A stretch of 64,000 nucleotides of DNA. Origin: Alphaproteobacteria bacterium. GTDB lineage: Bacteria; Pseudomonadota; Alphaproteobacteria; Reyranellales; Reyranellaceae. Position numbers and translations under genes: made by a program. Location: assembly GCA_019635875.1 (NCBI GenBank), contig JAHBYP010000013.1, forward strand, positions 1 through 64,000. The letters run 5' to 3'. The notes under the pieces are model-generated. The model saw only the letters and a list, made by a program, of their open reading frames with translations, ran no database searches and was not told the DNA's origin. This document shows, piece after piece, positions 36,080-45,762 of the stretch; the first letter of the stretch is position 1; the number at the start of each line of letters is the position of its first letter.

Positions 36080-36216
36080 ACGCCACCAGAGTTCTGCTCG
36101 ATGCTTTGGCCCGGCCTGGGTTGGTCGGTTTGCACGGCTCTTGCAAGGCATCGGGACATCCTCGTCCCGGAGCCCTCATTGACTCGCCCGCCGCTTGAAC
36201 TTAACGTAATCGAAAT

Positions 36217-36233
36217 ATGGAACGCAGTTCCAT
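36217..36233. promoter_or_regulatory. Palindromic operator upstream of iclR-type gene
   Basis: ATGGAAC-GCA-GTTCCAT is a perfect 7-3-7 palindrome, with A/T symmetry extending outward. It matches the TGGAAC-N3-GTTCCA style of IclR-family operators. It lies 16 bases before the chosen start of the regulator, so binding would block the regulator's own transcript and the operon behind it. Confidence 0.7.
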
Positions 36234-36249
36234 TTTTCGGGAATCTCCG

Positions 36250-37023
36250 ATGAGTGCGCTGACGAATGTCGTGGCCATCCTGCGCTGGGCGCGCGGGCGG
36301 GAACCCGACTTCGGCGTCGGCGAGGTGGCGTTGGGGCTCGATATGCCCAAGAGCACGGCATCGCGCCTGCTCAAGGACATGGCGGTGCAGGGCCTGCTCG
36401 AGCGCGATGCCGTCACGCAGCGCTACCGCGTCGGGATGCTGCTGCTCGAGGTCGGCCGCCAGTATCGCGCGGGGCAGCCGCTGGTCGAGGCCGCCGATGC
36501 GGCGCTGATCGATCTCACGCGCCAGACCGGCTACGCCACCGGCATCAGCCTGCTCGACGGCAGCGAGATCGTGGTCCTGCGCTCGCGGCCGGGCACGCAT
36601 CCGCTGCAGGTGGTGACGCCGCCCGGCACGCGCGGCCCGGCCTGGGCCAACTCCACCGGCCGCAACCTGCTCGCAAGGCTGCCCGATGCCGAGATCGCGC
36701 GCCGCTTCAGCCCATATCCCATGCTCGATCGCCCGAATGCGCCGGCGAACCTGACCCAGCTGATGGAACGCGTTGGCCGCGCCCGCGCGCGCGGCTTCGA
36801 CGAGTCCGACGACGAGGCGCTGCCCGGCGTCGCCGCGGTATCGGTGGCCGTGGCCGATCCGCAGTCCGGCGATGCCATGTCGCTCTACATCGCGTTCTCC
36901 GGCCTGCACGTGAACCGCCAGCGCCGCCGCGAGCTCGCGACCATGCTGCTCGACGTCAAGGCCGCGCTGGTCGCGCGCTTCGGCGACGAGGCCGCCGTCG
37001 AGCCGAGGCGTGCCCATGGCTAG
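36250..37023 (+). CDS. IclR-family transcriptional regulator
   Basis: 257 residues from the ATG at 36250. The alternative ATG at 36217 is part of a perfect operator palindrome, so it is rejected. The winged helix is at residues ~1-60 (ALTNVVAILRWARG...FGVGEVALGLDMPKSTASRLLKDMAVQGLLERD), and the effector-binding GAF-like domain follows (YATGISLLDGSEIVVL...GTRGPAWANSTGRNLLA...GFDESDDEALPGVAAVSVAV). The end overlaps the permease gene by 8-14 bases, so it is translationally linked to the transporter it probably controls. Confidence 0.88.
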   Translation: MSALTNVVAILRWARGREPDFGVGEVALGLDMPKSTASRLLKDMAVQGLLERDAVTQRYRVGMLLLEVGRQYRAGQPLVEAADAALIDLTRQTGYATGISLLDGSEIVVLRSRPGTHPLQVVTPPGTRGPAWANSTGRNLLARLPDAEIARRFSPYPMLDRPNAPANLTQLMERVGRARARGFDESDDEALPGVAAVSVAVADPQSGDAMSLYIAFSGLHVNRQRRRELATMLLDVKAALVARFGDEAAVEPRRAHG

Positions 37024-37924
37024 CGTCGCGCTCGACGACATCGCGCCGGCCGCGGCGGCGCGGCGACACGGCGTCTCGCCCATCGCCTGGCTCGCGGCGC
37101 CGGCCTTGCTGCTGTTCGTCGTCTTCTTCGTGCTGCCCTTCGGCGTGATGGCGCTGCTGTCGTTCCTCAGCGGCAATCCCGCCACCAACCCGAACGTCAT
37201 CTGGACCACGCGCCACTACGAGCGCTTCCTCGACGACGATCTCTATCACGACGCGCTGTGGTCGACCCTGCGCATCGGCCTGGTCACGACGCTCGTCGCG
37301 CTGCTCATCGGCTACCCGTTGGCCCACTGGATGGCGCGCATGAAATCGCGCATCGGCCACGCGGCGCTGCTGATGGCGGTGATCGCGCCGATGCTGACCG
37401 GCATCGTCGTGCGCACCTTCGCCTGGATGACGCTGCTGCAGGACAAGGGCGTGATCAACACCACGCTGATCGGCATGGGCCTGATCGAGACGCCATTGCC
37501 GCTGATGTACAACGAGTTCGGCACCATCGTCGCCCTGGTGCACATCTACGTGCCGTTCATGGTGCTGACCCTGACCGGCGTGATCGGCCGCATCGATGAG
37601 CGCCTGGAGCAGGCGGCGCGCAATCTGGGCGCCACCCGCCTGCGCGCCTTCGTCGAGGTCACCCTGCCGCTCAGCCTGCCCGGCATCCTCGCCGGTTCGC
37701 TGCTGGTCTTCGCGCTGTCGATCAGCGCCTATGTCACGCCCTTCCTGATGGGCGGCACCAATGTGCTGACCCTGCCCATGATGATCTATCAGCAGGTCAG
37801 CTCGTCCTTCAACGTCGGCTTCGCCGGCGCGCTGGGCGTCGTGCTGCTGGCCGTCTCGCTCGCCGTCATCATCGCCTACAACCGCGTTCTGGCGCGTCTC
37901 TCCGGCGACGAGGGGCTGGCATGA
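37010..37924 (+). CDS. ABC transporter permease, PotB type
   Basis: 304 residues (GTG at 37010; the ATG at 37016 is equally possible). Six predicted membrane helices, the first at ~24-45. The EAA loop that docks the ATPase is EQAARNLGATRLRAFVEVTLPLSLPGI at ~195-221. Sequence style (PLPLMYNEFGTIVALVHIYVPFMVLTL) is that of spermidine/putrescine-type permeases. It overlaps the regulator upstream and the second permease downstream (ATGA). Confidence 0.9.
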   Translation: MPMASVALDDIAPAAAARRHGVSPIAWLAAPALLLFVVFFVLPFGVMALLSFLSGNPATNPNVIWTTRHYERFLDDDLYHDALWSTLRIGLVTTLVALLIGYPLAHWMARMKSRIGHAALLMAVIAPMLTGIVVRTFAWMTLLQDKGVINTTLIGMGLIETPLPLMYNEFGTIVALVHIYVPFMVLTLTGVIGRIDERLEQAARNLGATRLRAFVEVTLPLSLPGILAGSLLVFALSISAYVTPFLMGGTNVLTLPMMIYQQVSSSFNVGFAGALGVVLLAVSLAVIIAYNRVLARLSGDEGLA

Positions 37925-38724
37925 CCGCGCGCCGCTTCGATGCCGGCCGGGCGGCGTACTACACGCTCAACGGCGCCATCCTGATCTTCCTGCTGGCGCC
38001 GCTGGCGATCGTCGCGGTCTTCGCGCTCAACCCGACGCCCTACATCTCCTTTCCGCCGGTCGGCGTCACCACGCGCTGGTTCGAGAAGTTCTTCGCCACC
38101 GAGGACTTCATGCGCTCGCTGTGGCTCAGCCTGCGCGTGGCGGCGATGGTGCTGGTGCTGTCGACGACGCTCGGCGCGATGTGCGCGCTGGCCCTGGCGC
38201 GCGGCCGGCTGCCGGGCGCGCGCGTGCTGACGGCGTTCTTCATGTCCCCGCTCATGCTGCCGGCGATCCTCACAGGCCTGGCGCTGTTCCAGGTGCTGCT
38301 GCTCTCGGGCGTCGGCCGCCCGGTGTGGGGCCTGGTGCTCGGTCATACGCTGGTCGCGGTGCCCTACGTGCTGCGCACGACGCTGGCGGTGCTGGCCAAT
38401 TTCGACACCCGTGTCGAGGAGGCCGCCGCCAGCCTCGGCGCTTCGCCGGTGCGGGTCTTCTTCGAGGTGACCCTGCCGCTGATCCGGCCGGGGGTGATTG
38501 CCGGCGGCATCTTCGCCTTCATCGTCTCCTTCGACCAGTTCCCGATCTCGCTGTTCCTGGTGCTGCCCAAGGGCGAGACGCTGCCGGTCGTGCTGTTCAA
38601 CTACATGAAGTTCGACCTCGATGGCGCGATCGCCGCGGCCTCGATGGTGTCCATCCTGATGGCGTTGAGTGTCGTGCTCTTGCTCGAGCGTGTGATCGGC
38701 CTGAAGGCCTATGTGAAGCTCTGA
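37921..38724 (+). CDS. ABC transporter permease, PotC type
   Basis: 267 residues, six predicted helices. The EAA motif is EEAAASLGASPVRVFFEVTLPLIRPGV at ~160-186. YISFPPVGVTTRWFEKFF after the first helix is characteristic of PotC-type permeases (NPTPYISFPP.G...RW). Forms the second half of the heterodimeric channel. ATGA overlap with the first permease; the binding-protein gene starts 21 bases later. Confidence 0.9.
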   Translation: MTARRFDAGRAAYYTLNGAILIFLLAPLAIVAVFALNPTPYISFPPVGVTTRWFEKFFATEDFMRSLWLSLRVAAMVLVLSTTLGAMCALALARGRLPGARVLTAFFMSPLMLPAILTGLALFQVLLLSGVGRPVWGLVLGHTLVAVPYVLRTTLAVLANFDTRVEEAAASLGASPVRVFFEVTLPLIRPGVIAGGIFAFIVSFDQFPISLFLVLPKGETLPVVLFNYMKFDLDGAIAAASMVSILMALSVVLLLERVIGLKAYVKL

Positions 38725-38745
38725 TCTCGAACGGAGGAGGTTGTC

Positions 38746-39792
38746 ATGTCCCGTCTATCCCGTCGCACCGCATTGAAGACCGTCGCCGCCTCGGCCGTCG
38801 CCAGCCTGGCGGCGCCCGCCATCCTGCATGCCCAGGTCAAGACCCTGAAGATCACCACCTGGGGCGGCAAGTGGGGCGAGATCATGAAGGGCACGGTGCT
38901 GCCGGCCTTCGAGAAGGAGTTCAAGTGCACGGTGTCGGCCGACCAGGCCTTCCCGTTCCTGCCCAAGCTGCAGGCCAGCGCCAAGAACGATCCGATCTAC
39001 GATGTGCTGCACACCAACTCGAACGAGCAGTGGAAGGCGGTCGAGGAGGGCATCGTGCTGCCCAAGATCACACCCAAGGAGGTACCCAACGTCGCCGACG
39101 TCTATCCCTACGCGGTCAGCGAGAAGATCGTCGGCGTGTCGATCTTCACCAGCGCCATCGGCCTGGCCTATCGCACCGACAAGGGGCTGACGCCGCCGAA
39201 ATCCTGGAAGGACCTCGCCGACCGCAAGCTCGACGGCGCGCGTGGCGGCTACATCATTCCGGTCAACAGCCTGGGCCAGGCCCATCTGATGATGCTGGGC
39301 AAGGTCTACGGCAAGGGCATGCAGGACCTCGACGCCGCCTACAAGGCGCTCGAGCAGCTCAAGCCGATCAAGATGGTCGACTTCACCGGGCAGATGGAAA
39401 AGATGCTGCTGAGCGGCGAGGTCAGCATGGGCGTGATCCACGACAGCGGCGTCTACCGCTACGACGGCCAGAACCAGCCGGTCGATTTCGCCATTCCCTC
39501 CGAGGGCGTGCTGGCGCTGGAGCAGGTGCTCAACGTCACGCCGGGCAGCAAGGTCAAGGAGCTGGCCTTCGCCTATATCGACTTCATGCTGCGTCCCGAC
39601 GTCCAGAAGCAGCTTGCCGAGGGCGTCTGGTACTCGCCGTCGAACAGGAAGGTGAAGCTCGATCCCAGGTACGACGCCAAGCTGTTCAACACCGAGGCCA
39701 AGGTCGCGCAGCTGATCCAGCCCGACTGGAAGTGGTACAACGCGCGCAAGGACGATATCGACGCCCGCGTCGCGCGCCTGCTCAGGGGCTGA
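38746..39792 (+). CDS. ABC transporter periplasmic binding protein, PotD type
   Basis: 348 residues. The start SRLSRRTALKTVAASAVASL is a twin-arginine-type signal, cleaved near ILHAQ. Mature features are of the extracellular solute-binding family 1/8: LKITTWGGKWGEIMKGTVLPAFEKEFKCTV, YDVLHTNSNEQWKAVEEG, TSAIGLAYRTD, PKSWKDLADRKLDGARGGYIIP. The ligand is likely a small cation or amide rather than sugar, judged by family, but not defined. A GGAGGAGG site precedes the ATG. Confidence 0.9.
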   Translation: MSRLSRRTALKTVAASAVASLAAPAILHAQVKTLKITTWGGKWGEIMKGTVLPAFEKEFKCTVSADQAFPFLPKLQASAKNDPIYDVLHTNSNEQWKAVEEGIVLPKITPKEVPNVADVYPYAVSEKIVGVSIFTSAIGLAYRTDKGLTPPKSWKDLADRKLDGARGGYIIPVNSLGQAHLMMLGKVYGKGMQDLDAAYKALEQLKPIKMVDFTGQMEKMLLSGEVSMGVIHDSGVYRYDGQNQPVDFAIPSEGVLALEQVLNVTPGSKVKELAFAYIDFMLRPDVQKQLAEGVWYSPSNRKVKLDPRYDAKLFNTEAKVAQLIQPDWKWYNARKDDIDARVARLLRG

Positions 39793-39808
39793 TGATGACT
39801 CTCGATCC

Positions 39809-39936
39809 TACCTTCCCCCGGAGGGGGAAGGTGGCGCGCGTAGCGCGACGGATGGGGGATGTTTCGGCACACTTGGAGTCCGTCTTCGACATCCCCCATC
39901 CGCGCTTCGGGCACCTTCCCCTTCCGGGGGAAGGTA
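39809..39936. repeat. Inverted-repeat element between binding-protein and ATPase genes
   Basis: Imperfect arms beginning TACCTTCCCCC and ending GGGGGAAGGTA enclose inner complementary segments (GGATGGGGGATG / CATCCCCCATCC). The arms are themselves small palindromes. This is a dispersed intergenic element sitting inside an operon, and it supplies none of the coding start of the ATPase gene. It could set a lower level of ATPase relative to binding protein. Confidence 0.8.
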
Positions 39937-39951
39937 AGGCCATGGCGCGCC

Positions 39952-41004
<1,053 letters not shown>

Positions 41005-41023
41005 AAATGCCGCGATGGGCGTG

Positions 41024-41117
41024 TTTCCCGACGGCCGTAGGGGTGGAAATTATCAAGCTGCGTCAGCGACTTGGCCCGCCTGGCGTGCCTTTCCCGACAA
41101 TCCTAGGGGTGGAAATT
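41024..41117. repeat. Pair of 28-base direct repeats between potA-like and aroM-like genes
   Basis: Two copies, 41024-41051 and 41090-41117, share TTTCCCGAC..(C)..TAGGGGTGGAAATT and begin 66 bases apart. Each has weak dyad symmetry (TTTCC/GGAAA). They fill much of the otherwise featureless 243-base gap at 41005-41247. Regulator binding sites or a small dispersed repeat are both possible. Confidence 0.7.
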
Positions 41118-41247
41118 CCGAACCCGACCGATCCGTGGAATCATCCCCGGGACACGGCCGGCGGAGAGAAGGCGACCCCTTGTATCCCCGCCATGTTTTC
41201 GCGTCCGCAAGCGTCGCCGGGCGGGCATCGGGCACTCTCGATCGAGC

Positions 41248-41940
41248 ATGGCAAACCATAGAATCATGACCCAACGAACCCTCGGCATCGCCGTCATCGG
41301 CCAGGCCCCGCGCGACGACATCGCCGCGCTGTTCGCGGCGCAGGCACCTGCAGGCACGCACGTGATCCTGCGCGGCTGTCTCGACGGCATGAGCGACGCC
41401 GAGATCGCCGCGATCGCGCCCGTGGACGGCGCCGACACGCTCTATACGCGCCTGCCCGGCGATCGGGACGCGAAGATCTCCAAGAAGGCCGTGATCGCGC
41501 GGGCATCGCAAACCATAGCAATGCTTCGCGGCGACGGCGCCGACGCCCTGGTCTTCAACTGCACAGGCGCCTTTCCGCCGATGCCGGGCGACGCCGGCGT
41601 GCTGTTTCCCTCGCGTGTGCTGGCCGGCCTGTGCGCCGGCCTGCTGCCGGCGGGCCGCCTGGGCCTGCTGGTGCCGCTGGCCGAGCAGGCGGCGAAGCTC
41701 ACCGAGAAATGGCGGCGGCCGGGGGTCGAGGTGGTCGCCGAGGCGCTGGCGCCCAGCGCCGGTGAGGCCGAGGTCGAGGCCGCGGCGTCGCGGCTCAAGG
41801 CCCGGTCGCCCGACCTGATCGCCATGGATTGCATGAGCTACACGCCCGCCACCAAGGACATCGTCAGCCGCGTCACCGGCGTGCCGACCCTGCTGGGCGT
41901 CACCGCCACGGCGCGCGTGCTGCGAGAGTTGCTGGAGTAG
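41248..41940 (+). CDS. AroM-family protein
   Basis: 230 residues. AroM family signs: TLGIAVIGQAPRDD at the start, CLDGMSDAEIAAI, YTRLPGD, FNCTGAFP near residue 110, GRLGLLVPLAEQ and the C-terminal MDCMSYTP. The fold is that of the Asp/Glu racemase superfamily, and the two Cys in FNCTG and MDCMS occupy the racemase-like positions. E. coli AroM has no proven activity; in catabolic operons it may act as a racemase-like enzyme. The ATG at 41266 is an alternative start. It begins a block of enzyme genes with 2-4 base spacings or overlaps. Confidence 0.85.
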   Translation: MANHRIMTQRTLGIAVIGQAPRDDIAALFAAQAPAGTHVILRGCLDGMSDAEIAAIAPVDGADTLYTRLPGDRDAKISKKAVIARASQTIAMLRGDGADALVFNCTGAFPPMPGDAGVLFPSRVLAGLCAGLLPAGRLGLLVPLAEQAAKLTEKWRRPGVEVVAEALAPSAGEAEVEAAASRLKARSPDLIAMDCMSYTPATKDIVSRVTGVPTLLGVTATARVLRELLE

Positions 41941-41942
41941 AG

Positions 41943-43022
41943 ATGGACCGCGAGATCACGCTCGACGATATCGAATCACTCGCCGTCGGTGCCTGGGTGC
42001 TGGGCACCGGCGGCGGCGGCAGCCCGTATCTTGGCCTGCTCAACATGCGCCGCCTCTATCGCGAAGAGAATTTGCGCGTGCGGCTGATGAGCCCGGACGA
42101 TCTGCAGGACGACGACATGGTCGCGGCGGTGTCGAACATGGGCGCGCCGCTGGTCGGCCAGGAGCGCCTGACCGACAGCCGCACCATCGCGCGTGCCGTG
42201 GCGCTGATGGAGGAGCATACCGGCAGGCGCTTTCGCGCGATCATGTCGCTGGAGATCGGCGGCGGCAACTCGATCCAGCCGCTGATGGCGGCGGCGCATC
42301 TGGGCCGTCCGGTGGTCGATGCCGACATGATGGGCCGCGCCTATCCCGAGGCGCAGATGACCTCTGTCGCGGTCGGCGATCTCGTGCCCTGTCCGCTGTC
42401 GACCGTCGACGTGCGCGGCCTGGAGTCGATCGTCGACAAGGTGCCGACCTGGAAATGGATGGAGCGGGTCAGCCGCAAGATCTGCGTCGAGTACGGCTCG
42501 ATCGCCTCGACCTGCAAGGCGCCGCGCACCGGCGCGGAAGTAAAGAAGTGGGGCATCAAGTACACCACGACCAAGGCGATCAAGATCGGCACCGCGGTAC
42601 GCGAGGCACAGCGCCGCCACGAGGATCCGATCGAGGCGATCCTCTCGGTCGAGCCGGGCAAGGTGCTCTATCGCGGCAAGGTCAAGGACGTCGAGCGGCG
42701 CACCACCGAGGGCTTCCTGCGCGGCCGCACGCAGTTCGAGGGCATGGACGAATATCGCGGCAGCGCGATGGAGATCGCTTTCCAGAACGAATGGATCGTG
42801 GCCTGGCACGACAAGCGGCCGGTCGCCATGTCACCCGACCTGATCTGCGTGCTCGACAGTGTCACCGGCGAGGCGGTCGGCACCGAGACCATCCGCTACG
42901 GCCAGCGCGTCACCGTGATCGCGCTGCCGCCACCGGAGGTGTTCCTGTCGCCCAAGGGCCTGCAGCATGTCGGCCCGCGCGCCTTCGGCTACGACATCGA
43001 GTTCCGGAGCGTCTTCGCGTGA
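41943..43022 (+). CDS. DUF917 family protein, copy 1
   Basis: 359 residues from the ATG at 41943, two bases after the aroM-like stop. The N-terminus LDDIESLAVGAWVLGTGGGG is the DUF917 hallmark, with a glycine-rich loop suggestive of nucleotide or phosphate binding. Further blocks: NMGAPLVGQERLTDS, MSLEIGGGNSIQPLMAAA, PVVDADMMGRAYPEAQMTS, and FQNEWIVAW. DUF917 proteins are usually paired with hydantoinase/oxoprolinase-like proteins, and one is found two genes downstream. Activity unknown. Confidence 0.92.
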   Translation: MDREITLDDIESLAVGAWVLGTGGGGSPYLGLLNMRRLYREENLRVRLMSPDDLQDDDMVAAVSNMGAPLVGQERLTDSRTIARAVALMEEHTGRRFRAIMSLEIGGGNSIQPLMAAAHLGRPVVDADMMGRAYPEAQMTSVAVGDLVPCPLSTVDVRGLESIVDKVPTWKWMERVSRKICVEYGSIASTCKAPRTGAEVKKWGIKYTTTKAIKIGTAVREAQRRHEDPIEAILSVEPGKVLYRGKVKDVERRTTEGFLRGRTQFEGMDEYRGSAMEIAFQNEWIVAWHDKRPVAMSPDLICVLDSVTGEAVGTETIRYGQRVTVIALPPPEVFLSPKGLQHVGPRAFGYDIEFRSVFA

Positions 43023-44101
43023 GCCTGCGCGACATTTCGCTCGACGATATCGAATCGCTGGCGGTCGGAGCCTGGGTGCTGGGCACCGGCGGCGGCGGCA
43101 ATCCCTACCTGCCGCTGCTCAACATGCGTGCGCTGTACCGCGAGGGCTATCGCTGCCAGCTGATGTCGTCCGACGATCTCGCCGACGACGACTGGGTCGG
43201 CACTGTCGCCAACATGGGCGCACCGCTGGTCGGGCAGGAGCGGCTGACCGACAGCCTGACCCTGGCGCGCGCCGTGACGGCGATGGAGAAGCACATCGGC
43301 AAGCGCTTCCGCGCGCTGATGAGCATGGAGATCGGCGGCGCCAACGGCGTGCGGCCGTTCATGGCGGCGGCGCACCACAAGCTGCCGGTCATCGACAGCG
43401 ATACCATGGGCCGCGCCTATCCCGAGGCGCAGATGACCTCGGTCGCGGTCGGCGGACTGGCGCCCTATCCGATGACCGCCGTCGACGTGCGCGGCTTCGA
43501 GAGCATCGTGCACAGGGTGCCGAGCTGGAAATGGACCGAGCGCGTGGGCCGCAAGATCTGCGTCGAGTACGGTTCCGTTGCCGCGACCTGCCAGCCGCCG
43601 CGCACCGGCGCGGAGGTGAAGAAGTGGGGCATCCACGGCACCACGACCAAGGCGATCGCCATCGGCGCGGCGGTGCGCGAGGCGCAGCGCAGGCACGACG
43701 ATCCGATCGAAGCGATCCTGAAGGTCGAGCCCGGCAAGCTGCTGTACACGGGCAAGGTGATAGACGTCGCGCGGCGTGCCACCGAGGGCTTCCTGCGCGG
43801 CGTGGTGCGCTTCGACGGGCTCGACGAATGGCGCGGCTCGGCGATGACCATCAACTTCCAGAACGAGTGGATCGTGGCCTGGCGCGACGGGCAGCCGGTC
43901 GCCATGACTCCCGACCTGATCTGCGTGCTCGACTCGGTGTCGGGCGAGGCGGTGGGCAGCGAGACGATCCGCTACGGCCAGCGCGTCACGGTGATCGCGC
44001 TGCCGCCGCCCGAAGTCTTCCTTTCGGAAAGAGGCCTGCAGCACGTCGGCCCGCGCGCCTTCGGCTACGACCTCGAATTCAGGAGCGTGTTTTCGTCATG
44101 A
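43019..44101 (+). CDS. DUF917 family protein, copy 2
   Basis: 360 residues from the GTG at 43019 (GTGA overlap with copy 1). It parallels copy 1 along its whole length (LDDIESLAVGAWVLGTGGGGNPY, EIGGANGVRPFMAAAHH, PVIDSDTMGRAYPEAQMTS, VKKWGIHGTTTKAI) and the two are plainly tandem duplicates, roughly two-thirds identical by eye. Two adjacent DUF917 genes suggest a hetero-oligomer rather than redundancy. The 3' end overlaps the next gene (ATGA). Confidence 0.92.
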   Translation: MSLRDISLDDIESLAVGAWVLGTGGGGNPYLPLLNMRALYREGYRCQLMSSDDLADDDWVGTVANMGAPLVGQERLTDSLTLARAVTAMEKHIGKRFRALMSMEIGGANGVRPFMAAAHHKLPVIDSDTMGRAYPEAQMTSVAVGGLAPYPMTAVDVRGFESIVHRVPSWKWTERVGRKICVEYGSVAATCQPPRTGAEVKKWGIHGTTTKAIAIGAAVREAQRRHDDPIEAILKVEPGKLLYTGKVIDVARRATEGFLRGVVRFDGLDEWRGSAMTINFQNEWIVAWRDGQPVAMTPDLICVLDSVSGEAVGSETIRYGQRVTVIALPPPEVFLSERGLQHVGPRAFGYDLEFRSVFSS

Positions 44102-45636
44102 GACGCATCGGAATCGATGTCGGCGGCACCAACACGGATGCGGTGCTGATCGAGGACGGCAAGGTATCGGGCGCCGTGAAGGCCCCCACCAGCGAGGACG
44201 TCACGACGGGCATCCTCGATGCGCTCAAGGCGCTGGCCGCTACGGGCGTGCTGAAAGGCAAGCGCATCGACGGCGTGATGATCGGCACCACGCATTTCAT
44301 CAACGCCGTGGTGCAGCGGCGTCACCTGACCAAGGTCGGTGCGCTGCGCCTGGGCATGCCGGCCTCGGCCTCGCTGCCACCGTTCTGCGACTGGCCGGAG
44401 GATCTCGCCGAGATCGTGCGCGGCGGCGTGTGGATGGTCGAAGGCGGCCACGAGTTCGACGGGCGGCCGTTCATGCCGCTCGACGAGGCGGCGATCGCCG
44501 CGGCGGCGCGCGAGATGAAGGCCAGGGGCCTGAAGTCGGTGGCGATCTCGGCGATCTTCTCGCCGCTCGATCCCTCGCACGAGAAGCGCGCGGCAGAGAT
44601 CGTCGCGACCGAGCTGCCCGGCGCCTCGATCACCTGCTCGTCCGATCTCGGCCGCATCGGCCTGCTGGAGCGCGAGAACGCCGGGCTGCTCAATGCCGGC
44701 CTGGCCGACCTGGCGCGTGACACCATCGCCGCCTTCGAGAAGTCGATCCGCGACAGCGGCATCGAGGCGCCGCTCTACATCACGCAGAACGACGGTACCG
44801 TGGTCGAGGCCGCCCAGGCGCGGCGCCTGCCGGTCTACAGCTTCGCCTCCGGCGCCACCAACTCGATGCGCGGCGGCGCCTACCTCTCGGGCCTGCAGGA
44901 CGCGATGGTGATCGACGTCGGCGGCACCACCACCGATGTCGGCCAGCTGCGCCACGGCTTTCCGCGCGAGGCCAACTCGGTCGTCAAGGTCGGCGGCGTG
45001 CGCACGCTGTTCCGCATGCCCGACCTGATGTCGATCGGCCTGGGCGGCGGCAGTCACGTGTCGCTCGATCCGCTGAAGGTCGGCCCGCTTTCCGTCGGCT
45101 ACAGGCTGCTGCGCGAGGGTATCGCCTTCGGCGGCAGGCAACTCACGACGACCGACGTGGCCATCGCCGCCGGCCGGCTGTCGCTGGGCGACAAGGCCAA
45201 GGTCGCCCATCTCGACGCCGCGACCTGTACGCGCGTCTTCGGCGAGGCGCAGCGCATGGTCGAGGAGACGGTCGATCGCATGAAGACCGAGGCCGGCGAC
45301 GTGAAGCTGATCGCCGTCGGCGGCGGCGCCTTCCTGGTGCCCGACAAGCTCGAGGGCGTGTCCGAGGTGGTGCGGGTGAAGCACGGCGACTGCGCCAATG
45401 CCGTCGGCGCGGCGATTGCCCAGGTATCGGGCGAATGCGACCAGATCTTCCGCGACATGGCGCGCGTCGACGCCATCGCGCGCGCCAACGAGCTGGCGGC
45501 CGATCGCGCGGTCTCCGCCGGCGCCGACCGCAATACGCTCTCGACCATCGAGACCGAGGACATGCCGCTGGCCTATCTGCCGGGCAACGCGCTGCGCGTG
45601 CGCGTGCGGGTGGTCGGCGACGTCGCTGCCGCATAG
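44098..45636 (+). CDS. Hydantoinase/oxoprolinase family protein (HyuA-like)
   Basis: 512 residues. RRIGIDVGGTNTDAVLI is the phosphate-1 motif of the ASKHA fold, TTHFINAVVQR the conserved loop, MVIDVGGTTTDVGQL (~residue 278-292) the second phosphate motif, and SIGLGGGSHV/AVGGGAFLVPDKL the adenosine part. Such proteins perform ATP-dependent ring opening of 5-oxoproline or hydantoin-like amides, normally with a HyuB partner; here the partner position is taken by the two DUF917 proteins. It ends the long operon beginning with the IclR gene. Confidence 0.92.
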   Translation: MRRIGIDVGGTNTDAVLIEDGKVSGAVKAPTSEDVTTGILDALKALAATGVLKGKRIDGVMIGTTHFINAVVQRRHLTKVGALRLGMPASASLPPFCDWPEDLAEIVRGGVWMVEGGHEFDGRPFMPLDEAAIAAAAREMKARGLKSVAISAIFSPLDPSHEKRAAEIVATELPGASITCSSDLGRIGLLERENAGLLNAGLADLARDTIAAFEKSIRDSGIEAPLYITQNDGTVVEAAQARRLPVYSFASGATNSMRGGAYLSGLQDAMVIDVGGTTTDVGQLRHGFPREANSVVKVGGVRTLFRMPDLMSIGLGGGSHVSLDPLKVGPLSVGYRLLREGIAFGGRQLTTTDVAIAAGRLSLGDKAKVAHLDAATCTRVFGEAQRMVEETVDRMKTEAGDVKLIAVGGGAFLVPDKLEGVSEVVRVKHGDCANAVGAAIAQVSGECDQIFRDMARVDAIARANELAADRAVSAGADRNTLSTIETEDMPLAYLPGNALRVRVRVVGDVAAA

Positions 45637-45663
45637 AGCGACGAGCCCGAGAACGGTGTTACC

Positions 45664-45732
45664 CTGTCATCCCGAGCGCAGCGAGGGATCCAGGCAGCTT
45701 CCCCGGATCCGTCGCTGCGCTCGGGATGACAG
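45664..45732. repeat. Palindromic intergenic repeat, copy 2
   Basis: 28-base arms (CTGTCATCCCGAGCGCAGCG..) with one mismatch. It lies between the convergent hyuA-like and hemerythrin-like genes, where it could act as a bidirectional transcript end. Confidence 0.85.
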
Positions 45733-45762
45733 GCACGACTGATCCACCGCTCGATGCTTTGG

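Noticed and set aside
36016-36080. Possible short peptides with the HPERSEGS pattern in the palindromes
   Set aside because: They are translations of an intergenic repeat, not conserved coding sequence.
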